A stretch of 6,731 nucleotides of DNA, taken from positions 1 to 6,731 of the forward strand of contig CAMLKC010000055.1 in assembly GCA_946480595.1 (NCBI GenBank). Reading direction: 5' to 3'. The DNA comes from an uncultured Candidatus Saccharibacteria bacterium. Its GTDB lineage: Bacteria; Patescibacteria; Saccharimonadia; Saccharimonadales; CAMLKC01. The position numbers and the translations under genes are program-made. Positions 1-4,636 of the stretch are shown in pieces. The notes beneath the pieces are model-generated. The model was not told the origin of the DNA and made no database searches. It saw only the letters and a program-made list of their open reading frames with translations. Within the stretch, counting starts at the first letter, position 1. Every line of letters starts with the position of its first letter.

Positions 1-1
1 T

Positions 2-1414
2 CGCGCACTGACATTTGCGTACGAACAGTTGCGTAACGCCGCCGAATATACTGAGGAACACCTGCTTTTGCAACGGGCGACCCAGCGGTTCTACCGCCGG
101 GTATTTCTCTCGCGCGACAGCGGCGTCGTGTCGCAGGCGGGTGACGAACTTATCACCGAACTGACCTTGGCTGGCTACCTGCAAAACGACTCGGTTGTCA
201 CGACGACAGTCGATGAAATCAACAAGCTTGCGGGTGCATACTACGGCGCCTACCTCAAGCTCAAAAAAGACGAATGGACCCTCCACGTTTTAGCGGTCGA
301 AGTAGAGCGGTTGCTCAATAGCGACCTCAAGCGAGATGTTTTTACGCAGTTTGCCTACGATCATTTCTTGGAAACGCTCAACCGCAAAAAAATCCCCGGA
401 GGTGATACGCCCGAGTACGAGATCGCGTTATTTGTAGCTGTTCACCGGGCGCTCTTGAAGTCTGATCCTGCGACAATACGCACGGCACTTTTGCATCGCT
501 ACCAGCAGCATCCAGACTCCGGTAATTTCGCCCAGACCAACAAAATGATCGATGCTTTGCTCGAGTCATCAATCGCTGACAAGCTGTTCCACCTGGTAAC
601 CCGCCGCGGTGCGGCACTGCGTGTTTTGTGGCGGCTTATCGACGAGCATGAAGACGTCGTGAAGTTGCTTAACTCGCGTGAACAGTTTCTGACAGCATAC
701 GAAACGCAGATCGAAAAAGAATATTCACGCATCAATTCACGAATTAACAAGGGTATTGTCAAGAGTGTTATCTTCCTGATCATCACTAAGGTGCTGATTG
801 GCGTGGCAATTGAGGTGCCGTACGACTACCTTATTCACGGTTCGATTATTATGCTGCCGCTTGTGATTAACCTTTTGTTCCCGCCGATTTACATGATTTT
901 ACTGAGGTTTACGCTTCGTCTGCCTGGCCGTTCCAACGCTGAAACGCTCAGCGATATTACCGACCACTTGCTATATGGCAATGAACGCGCAGCGGCCAAA
1001 AGCTCGTACAAAACAGGCAAGGGCTTTGGGTTTGCCTTTAACGTTGCCTATGTCGTGTTTTTCTTCCTTATTTTCGGTGGCGTTGCGCTATGGCTGGCAT
1101 CGCTTGGCTTTGCGCTACTACACCTACTCATCTTCTTCGCCTTCCTCTCAACCGCAAGTTTCCTCGGTTTCCGTCTTAGTCGGCAGATCCGCGAACTTGA
1201 GGCTATGGAAAGCTCCCAGGACGGCATTACGATTATCCGTGACTTCCTCTACATTCCGTTCGTTGTGGTCGGTCGCTGGATAAGTGAAAAATACTCCCGA
1301 GTTAACATCGTCGCTATGGTGCTCGATATGGTGATCGAACTTCCTATGAAAACCGTGCTGCATCTTGTGCGGCAATGGGGCGCTTTTATCGCCAGCAAAA
1401 AAGACGAACTCTAG
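2..1414 (+). CDS. Unrecognised multi-pass membrane protein, 5'-partial
   Basis: The reading frame is open from the left edge (codons from base 2) to a TAG at 1412-1414, giving 470 visible residues. The TTG at 29 is the first conventional start codon visible, but in-frame codons upstream of it are also open, so the true start most likely lies outside the window. I do not recognise the family. The first ~240 visible residues look soluble and helical, rich in charged residues. Four hydrophobic stretches follow, at roughly visible residues 252-272, 279-302, 343-365 and 366-390, arranged as two hairpins separated by a polar loop of about 40 residues. An amphipathic C-terminal region of ~70 residues ends in a charged tail. 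This suggests an inner-membrane protein with a large cytoplasmic N-terminal domain. No enzymatic motif is evident. A tRNA gene with its own promoter follows at once, so this is probably the last gene of its transcript. The CDS call is secure; the function is unknown. Confidence 0.85.
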   Translation, partial: RALTFAYEQLRNAAEYTEEHLLLQRATQRFYRRVFLSRDSGVVSQAGDELITELTLAGYLQNDSVVTTTVDEINKLAGAYYGAYLKLKKDEWTLHVLAVEVERLLNSDLKRDVFTQFAYDHFLETLNRKKIPGGDTPEYEIALFVAVHRALLKSDPATIRTALLHRYQQHPDSGNFAQTNKMIDALLESSIADKLFHLVTRRGAALRVLWRLIDEHEDVVKLLNSREQFLTAYETQIEKEYSRINSRINKGIVKSVIFLIITKVLIGVAIEVPYDYLIHGSIIMLPLVINLLFPPIYMILLRFTLRLPGRSNAETLSDITDHLLYGNERAAAKSSYKTGKGFGFAFNVAYVVFFFLIFGGVALWLASLGFALLHLLIFFAFLSTASFLGFRLSRQIRELEAMESSQDGITIIRDFLYIPFVVVGRWISEKYSRVNIVAMVLDMVIELPMKTVLHLVRQWGAFIASKKDEL

Positions 1415-1421
1415 CAGGGTA

Positions 1422-1450
1422 TTTACAAAACGACCCCTATTTGCTATAGT
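1422..1450 (+). promoter_or_regulatory. Promoter of tRNA-Lys
   Basis: A -35 box TTTACA (1422-1427) and a -10 box TATAGT (1445-1450) are separated by 17 bp. The TG at 1442-1443 gives an extended -10. Transcription would start near 1457, about 7 nt before the mature tRNA 5' end. The promoter starts 8 bp after the stop codon of the membrane-protein gene. This is the best sigma-70-type promoter in the window. Confidence 0.8.
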
Positions 1451-1463
1451 TTTAGAGTTATAT

Positions 1464-1540
1464 GGGCCAGTAGCTCAGCTGGTTAGAGCACCTGCCTCTT
1501 AAGCAGGGTGTCGTGGGTTCAAGCCCCACCTGGCCCTCCA
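1464..1540 (+). tRNA. tRNA-Lys (anticodon CTT), CCA encoded
   Basis: A full cloverleaf can be drawn by hand. The acceptor stem GGGCCAG (1464-1470) pairs with CTGGCCC (1530-1536). The D stem is GCTC/GAGC (1473-1476 with 1486-1489). The anticodon stem CCTGC/GCAGG (1491-1495 with 1503-1507) closes a 7-nt loop CTCTTAA, with anticodon CTT at 1498-1500 reading AAG (lysine). The T arm is GTGGG-TTCAAGC-CCCAC (1513-1529). The discriminator base is T1537, followed by an encoded CCA (1538-1540). All stems pair perfectly, so the gene looks functional. It forms a monocistronic unit with its own promoter and terminator. A second tRNA-Lys reading AAA (anticodon TTT) would be expected elsewhere in the genome. 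Confidence 0.97.
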
Positions 1541-1547
1541 CGCAAAG

Positions 1548-1580
1548 AACACCTCATTTTCGCTACCGGAGGTGTTTTTT
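1548..1580 (+). terminator. Rho-independent terminator of tRNA-Lys
   Basis: The arms AACACCTC (1548-1555) and GAGGTGTT (1569-1576) form an 8-bp perfect stem around a 13-nt loop. The run of T continues to 1580. It lies 7 nt after the CCA end of the tRNA, so it most simply ends the tRNA transcript and insulates the gene that follows. Confidence 0.88.
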
Positions 1581-1586
1581 GTTTGG

Positions 1587-1610
1587 TAAAATATCTAGTG
1601 AGATATTTTA
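1587..1610. repeat. Perfect 10-bp AT-rich inverted repeat, candidate operator
   Basis: TAAAATATCT (1587-1596), a 4-nt spacer AGTG, and AGATATTTTA (1601-1610) form a perfect inverted repeat. It lies 67 bp before the ferritin-like gene and just after the tRNA terminator. It is AT-rich and lacks a following T tract of useful length, so it is a poor terminator candidate. A dimeric repressor site covering the promoter of the next gene is the more natural reading. A weak promoter-like pair, TTGGTA (1583-1588) and TATTTT (1604-1609), overlaps it. The regulator is unknown. Confidence 0.45.
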
Positions 1611-1676
1611 TATCTTTTCTGCCCTTGTCGGCTCTACACTAAAATGAGCAGTCAAAGTTAAAAATGGGAGACGGCC

Positions 1677-1886
1677 ATGAAAGATATTAACTACGACTTG
1701 GTAAAGTTGCTGCATAAAAAGCTGGATACGATCGCACAATTGGAGCGGCATTACATAAAAGATGCCGAAGAAGCCAGATGCCATAGCGTCGACGCGCTGC
1801 GGCAGATTCTGAGCGATGAACGCCAGCATGCCGAAGTCTTGGCTCAGGAAATAAGCCTGCGCAGCGAAGCGGGCAAGTTTAACTAA
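1677..1886 (+). CDS. Small two-helix ferritin-like protein
   Basis: ATG at 1677 is preceded by GGGAG (1666-1670) at 6 nt spacing, which supports this start. The product has 69 residues and is almost entirely helix-forming, with no membrane segment. It reads as two amphipathic helices, roughly residues 5-32 and 35-60. Acidic/histidine residues sit in positions reminiscent of half a ferritin-like or rubrerythrin bundle: E23 and H25 in helix 1, and the E48-x-x-H51 motif in helix 2. Family knowledge says such ExxH pairs bind a di-iron centre, and a two-helix protein would need to dimerise to complete the site. Metal binding here is inference. The sequence is short and could instead be a general helical-hairpin protein. 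Its TAA stop overlaps the TAG stop of the convergent ybhB-like gene by 4 nt, with no terminator between them. Confidence 0.75.
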   Translation: MKDINYDLVKLLHKKLDTIAQLERHYIKDAEEARCHSVDALRQILSDERQHAEVLAQEISLRSEAGKFN

Positions 1887-2341
1887 ACCAGCGCACCAAC
1901 CATTCCCACAAGGGTTGTTTTGGCGATAACTTGGGTGCGGATTGCCTCCTCAACTTCTTGGCGCGCGGTGCCGATCGGTAGATTGAGCTGGTCTCTAAGC
2001 GCGTAGAGGTCAAATTCGTATCGGTGAGTACCTGAGGGCGGGCAAGGCGCGCCGTAATCTGCCTGTCCGAAATCATTCATGCCTTCGATAGCATCAACAG
2101 GCACCATATCCTCGTCAATATCGCCTGGCATTGGACTGATTTCCCAAAGCGACCAATGGAGAAAATCACCAAGCGGGGCATCGGGATCGTGCATAACAAG
2201 CGCGAGACTAGTGGCATCATTCGGGATGCCCTCTATATGGAGCGGTGGGCTGATGCCCTTTCCTGTACAGGTATATGTTTGGGGAATAGCGCCACCATTT
2301 TCAAATGCCGGACTACTGAGTATGAATGCTTGATGCGTCAT
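1883..2341 (-). CDS. YbhB/YbcL-family (PEBP / Raf kinase inhibitor-like) protein
   Basis: The 152-residue product matches the bacterial phosphatidylethanolamine-binding protein family in length and motifs. The first signature is H51-D-P-D-A-P56 followed by D59-F-L-H62-W63, which builds the anion/ligand pocket. The second is Y97-G-A-P-C-P-P-x-G-T-H-R-Y108, also typical of the family. There is no signal peptide or membrane segment, so it is probably cytoplasmic. Bacterial members have poorly defined roles, and phospholipid-headgroup or small-anion binding is the family-level guess. The ATG at 2339-2341 has a strong AGGAGG ribosome-binding site (2346-2351), 4 nt away. A perfect 17-bp palindrome lies just upstream (2356-2372). 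The gene is downstream of the DUF5684 gene on the same strand, 74 bp away, so co-transcription is possible. The stop is TAG and overlaps the convergent small gene. The family call is very safe; the physiological role is unknown. Confidence 0.95.
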   Translation of the reverse strand: MTHQAFILSSPAFENGGAIPQTYTCTGKGISPPLHIEGIPNDATSLALVMHDPDAPLGDFLHWSLWEISPMPGDIDEDMVPVDAIEGMNDFGQADYGAPCPPSGTHRYEFDLYALRDQLNLPIGTARQEVEEAIRTQVIAKTTLVGMVGALV

Positions 2342-2355
2342 AAGGCCTCCTCTCG

Positions 2356-2372
2356 TTACAGTACTACTGTAA
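2356..2372. promoter_or_regulatory. 17-bp perfect palindrome, candidate operator of the ybhB-like gene
   Basis: TTACAGTA-C-TACTGTAA is a perfect 8-bp inverted repeat around one central base. It lies 4 bp upstream of the ribosome-binding site of the YbhB-family gene. This size and single-base centre are typical of sites for dimeric helix-turn-helix repressors. On the minus strand a weak -10-like TACAGT (2366-2371) lies inside it, with CAGACG (2389-2394) 17 bp upstream as a poor -35. The palindrome may therefore overlap the promoter. The geometry (ACAG-N5-CTGT) is not the E. coli LexA box (CTGT-N8-ACAG). No regulator is encoded next to it. Confidence 0.55.
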
Positions 2373-2415
2373 ATGAAGAGAACGATATCGTCTGTTAGAT
2401 TCTTACGAAACTATG

Positions 2416-2883
2416 CTATTTGGCGTGTGCATGTTTGGTGCGCTTTGGCTTTTTCCAGGTCGAGTTGTCAACGGCCAACCAAATAAACCAAACGAGCGGC
2501 AAGAAGATGGCTAGTAGAACGAACGCACCTTCTTTACCGAACTTCAGACCAATGTTGTACATGGCAATATACATAAAGACGGCCGCGACAATATTAACGA
2601 TCGGAATGATCGCGAGAACGGCCCAGAACCCTTTTTGGCCACCCAGTTCCAGTAGGATCCAGTTATTGTAAACAGGCACCCAGGCTTTCCATGGTTCAAC
2701 GCCGGCTTTTTTAAAGATACGGCCAAGGAGAATGGCGCTGGCAATGTAAAATGCGACAGAGAGAACGAGCCCAAAGAGTATCAGTGTCAAAATCGCCCCA
2801 GCGGCCACCGCGCTTGTTCCGGTGTCGTACACATAGGGGTCATTGTAGTAATAGCTTTGGGCAAGTAGCGACAAAACGCTCAT
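2416..2883 (-). CDS. DUF5684-type small integral membrane protein
   Basis: The 155-residue product has an N-terminal Tyr-rich, non-hydrophobic stretch (residues ~10-22). Hydrophobic segments follow at about 26-53, 86-112 and 118-137, with a short hydrophobic patch around 68-80, and a basic Lys/His-rich tail (143-155). Residues 57-75, F-K-K-A-G-V-x-P-W-K-A-W-V-P-V-Y-N-N, match my recollection of the DUF5684 signature (AG-x-x-x-W-K-A-x-x-P-x-Y-N). So do the later I-P-I-V-N (93-97) and K-F-G-K (114-117) motifs. The family has no established function; members sometimes sit near signal-peptidase-type proteins. The ATG at 2881-2883 has AAGGAG (2890-2895) at 6 nt and a good promoter just upstream. 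The stop is TAG. The gene lies between the SPW-repeat gene and the ybhB-like gene, all on the minus strand. The CDS is certain; the family name is likely. Confidence 0.9.
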   Translation of the reverse strand: MSVLSLLAQSYYYNDPYVYDTGTSAVAAGAILTLILFGLVLSVAFYIASAILLGRIFKKAGVEPWKAWVPVYNNWILLELGGQKGFWAVLAIIPIVNIVAAVFMYIAMYNIGLKFGKEGAFVLLAIFLPLVWFIWLAVDNSTWKKPKRTKHAHAK

Positions 2884-2909
2884 TTCATTCTCCTTCGTTA
2901 GTTAATCCT

Positions 2910-2938
2910 ATTCTAGCAATAGATATGGGGCAAAACAA
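2910..2938 (-). promoter_or_regulatory. Promoter of the DUF5684 gene
   Basis: On the minus strand, -35 TTGTTT (2933-2938) and -10 TAGAAT (2910-2915) are separated by 17 bp. An extended-10 TGC sits at 2916-2918. The start would be near 2903, giving a leader of about 20 nt that contains the AAGGAG ribosome-binding site. The -35 box lies in the tail of the upstream terminator hairpin (2931-2967). Confidence 0.65.
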
Positions 2939-2967
2939 ACAGGGCGCGTAAAAAGCACCCTGTTTGT
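2931..2967 (-). terminator. Hairpin terminator of the SPW-repeat gene
   Basis: The arms 2935-2944 and 2958-2967 (ACAAACAGGG / CCCTGTTTGT) pair perfectly over 10 bp. After one C-A mismatch, two more pairs close a 7-nt loop. On the minus strand the hairpin is followed by TTT and then G, so the U tract is short. On the plus strand no T run follows. It lies 12 bp downstream of the SPW gene stop. The short tail suggests termination may be incomplete, allowing some readthrough into the DUF5684 gene. Confidence 0.7.
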
Positions 2968-2978
2968 CTGGTAGGACA

Positions 2979-3350
2979 CTACATTGTCGGATGGTGGTGG
3001 GGAGGAGAAAGCGGGGCGACGGCAGTTCCTCTCCAGAGGCTTAAACCGGCAATAATGACACCAACGATAATCTCATTCCACAGCACGGCCGGCTCCGTAA
3101 AACCGAAGATAAACGGCGCGATAATGAGCCATAAACCAACGGCAGCGACGGTCCAGCCCGTCCATGCATTTTTTGTTGCGGTAAGTCGGATGACCGCCAA
3201 GATGGATAAAACGATACCAATAAGCACCGAGTTTGTGACGGCATCTGCCGGATATCCAAGCAGAAACGGTGAAAGAATCAGCCAAATTCCCGCAATCAGG
3301 TTGATTATCCCGATGCCCTGAGCTTTGGTATGAAGTTGCTCTTCGTTCAT
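2979..3350 (-). CDS. SPW-repeat membrane protein
   Basis: The 123-residue product contains two tandem copies of a two-helix membrane unit. Repeat 1 is about residues 12-56 and repeat 2 about 62-107. Each begins with a hydrophobic helix ending in an SPW-like turn, S27-P-F29 in the first and A78-P-F80 in the second. Each is followed by a G-[YF] pair and an Asn (N40, N92) opening the second helix. This is the layout of the SPW repeat family, although the Trp of the name is replaced by Phe in both copies. Four membrane segments are expected. The C-terminal tail is Pro/His-rich (residues 112-122). Function is unknown in the family. The ATG at 3348-3350 has a very strong GGAGGAGGT ribosome-binding region just upstream. 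The gene is divergent from folD across 96 bp. The stop is TAG. Confidence 0.88.
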   Translation of the reverse strand: MNEEQLHTKAQGIGIINLIAGIWLILSPFLLGYPADAVTNSVLIGIVLSILAVIRLTATKNAWTGWTVAAVGLWLIIAPFIFGFTEPAVLWNEIIVGVIIAGLSLWRGTAVAPLSPPHHHPTM

Positions 3351-3430
3351 TGCGTACCTCCTCCGTTACCTTACTTTTCCAGTATCACCCATATTTATGA
3401 CGACCGCAGTAAGCTACATTACAAAAACAG

Positions 3431-3439
3431 TGGTAAAAT
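3431..3439 (+). promoter_or_regulatory. Extended -10 promoter of folD, possibly leaderless
   Basis: TGG-TAAAAT (TG at 3431-3432, hexamer 3434-3439) is an extended -10 element ending 7 bp before the folD ATG. The predicted start falls at about 3446-3447, on the start codon. No good -35 box is visible at 16-18 bp. The only Shine-Dalgarno-like string, GAAGGA (3441-3446), touches the ATG with zero spacing. Both facts point to leaderless initiation, though an upstream start that I cannot see would also fit. Confidence 0.45.
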
Positions 3440-3446
3440 AGAAGGA

Positions 3447-4268
3447 ATGGTAAAATTACTCGATGGCTCGGAACTTGCCGAATATATTAAAGAACGCCAG
3501 GCTCGCCAGGTGCGGGCGCTTCGTCAGGCTTCGCGCGTTTTTCCAAAACTGGTGATTATTAAAAGCCGAGGCGCATCAACGGTCATTGATACGTACGTCC
3601 GGATGAAACGCCGTTATGGTGACGACATCCTTATTGAAACGGAGATTCTGACCTTATCGGAAGATGAAATGCCAGGCGAGATTGAACGTCTGAATGCGGA
3701 CAGTTCAGTGCATGGCATGATTATTCAGCTGCCGCTTGACGACAAGAATAGGACGGACGAAATCGTGAACCTTGTCGCCCCTGAAAAAGATGTCGACGGA
3801 TTAGGTAAAAACGCCCGCTTTGATAGTGCAACAGCACTGGCGATCAGCTGGCTGTTAGCCGGATATGCGGTAGAACTAAAGAACAAAAAACTGACCATCG
3901 TGGGTCGCGGCCGTTTGGTTGGCGCACCGCTTGCCCACATGTGGGGAAAGAGCGGCTATGACGTGACCGTTCTAGATAGGAGCCATGAGGATATTGGCGA
4001 GACGCTTCGTAACAGTGATGTCATCGTAACGGCAACAGGCGTTCCTCGGTTGATTACACCTATGATGGTATCGGTTGGCGCAACGGTAGTCGATGCCGGA
4101 ACGGCCAGTGAAAACGGCGTCATTGTTGGTGATATTGATCCTGAACTGCGCGAGCGCGATGATCTTAAAATCACGCCAGAAAAGGGCGGGGTTGGTCCGC
4201 TCACTATTGTGGCATTATTCGATAATGTCATCCAAGCCGCTCAGGCTGTGGCAAATAAAGAAGACTAA
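3447..4268 (+). CDS. folD: FolD: methylenetetrahydrofolate dehydrogenase / methenyltetrahydrofolate cyclohydrolase
   Basis: FolD interconverts 5,10-methylene-, methenyl- and 10-formyl-tetrahydrofolate in the cytoplasm using NAD(P). The 273-residue product is close to the family's usual 280-300. The start at 3447 gives the standard FolD N-terminus (M-V-K-L-L-D-G); an in-frame ATG at 3330 would run back through the SPW gene and adds no family sequence. The catalytic set is present: Y50 and K54 (Y-x3-K), Q94 in Q-L-P-L, and D115-V-D117-G. The cofactor loop is V152-G-R-G-R-L-V-G-A-P161. The C-terminal G247-G-V-G-P-L-T signature is intact. Two differences stand out. The PCTP motif after the VDG segment is replaced by F125-D-S-A-T-A130. 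The usual G-R-S of the cofactor loop is G-R-G. The TAA stop overlaps the convergent receiver gene in a CTAA. The family call is firm, with both activities likely. Confidence 0.96.
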   Translation: MVKLLDGSELAEYIKERQARQVRALRQASRVFPKLVIIKSRGASTVIDTYVRMKRRYGDDILIETEILTLSEDEMPGEIERLNADSSVHGMIIQLPLDDKNRTDEIVNLVAPEKDVDGLGKNARFDSATALAISWLLAGYAVELKNKKLTIVGRGRLVGAPLAHMWGKSGYDVTVLDRSHEDIGETLRNSDVIVTATGVPRLITPMMVSVGATVVDAGTASENGVIVGDIDPELRERDDLKITPEKGGVGPLTIVALFDNVIQAAQAVANKED

Positions 4269-4636
4269 GCGATTCCGAGTGCTTCTTTGACACGGGAAAC
4301 CACCTGGCGGGGGGTCAGGTCGGCCTTGACGATGTAGCTGTGAATTCCCAGGTCACGGAGTGACTTTGGTGCTTCTTCTTCGCCGAGGTTGGTAAGGATA
4401 ATAACCGGGATCTTCTTGCCCCAATCGTGCGAACGAATGTGTGACAGCGCTTCGGCACCGTCCATGTGCGGCATTTGAAGATCGAGCAAAATGATGTCGG
4501 GCGTAAAGCCTTCAACGAGTTCGACGCCGCGTTTACCATTGTCTGCAATCTGTACTTCAAAGCCGTCAGCTTCGAATTTCATGCGGTACATTTGGTTGAT
4601 GACTGGGTCGTCTTCGATGATGGCTATTTTGGTCAT
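4265..4636 (-). CDS. Single-domain response regulator (CheY-like receiver)
   Basis: The 123 residues are one complete receiver domain with no output domain. The acidic pocket is E8-D9-D10, the phospho-accepting aspartate is D52 (I-I-L-L-D-L-Q-M-P), the switch threonine is T82 (I-I-L-T-N), and the conserved lysine is K104. All required residues are present, so phosphorylation is expected. Without a DNA-binding or enzyme domain it would act by protein contact or as a phosphorelay intermediate. No histidine kinase is in the window. The ATG overlaps the TGA stop of the upstream aminotransferase gene (ATGA at 4633-4636). The nearest Shine-Dalgarno-like GAGG is about 13 nt away, so translation is probably coupled. 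The stop TAG overlaps folD. The family call is near certain; partner and pathway are unknown. Confidence 0.96.
   Translation of the reverse strand: MTKIAIIEDDPVINQMYRMKFEADGFEVQIADNGKRGVELVEGFTPDIILLDLQMPHMDGAEALSHIRSHDWGKKIPVIILTNLGEEEAPKSLRDLGIHSYIVKADLTPRQVVSRVKEALGIA

Noticed and set aside
975..1283. A 102-codon plus-strand frame inside the membrane-protein gene.
   Set aside because: Its low-complexity Ser/Arg-rich translation is typical of a shifted-frame shadow of the hydrophobic segments.
1403..1414. The membrane protein ends in Lys-Asp-Glu-Leu, identical to the eukaryotic ER retention signal.
   Set aside because: A four-residue match is easily chance, and the gene context is bacterial with no signal peptide or export feature visible.
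1464..1540. The tRNA as a possible integration (att) site for a mobile element.
   Set aside because: No integrase gene and no repeat of the tRNA 3' end is visible elsewhere in the window.
2382..2391. A 10-bp palindrome ACGATATCGT near the 17-bp palindrome.
   Set aside because: Short self-complementary strings are common, and it has no clear relation to a promoter element.
3330..3446. An in-frame ATG at 3330 would extend FolD by 39 residues.
   Set aside because: The extension overlaps the start of the SPW gene on the other strand, has no FolD-like sequence, and the family N-terminus begins at 3447.
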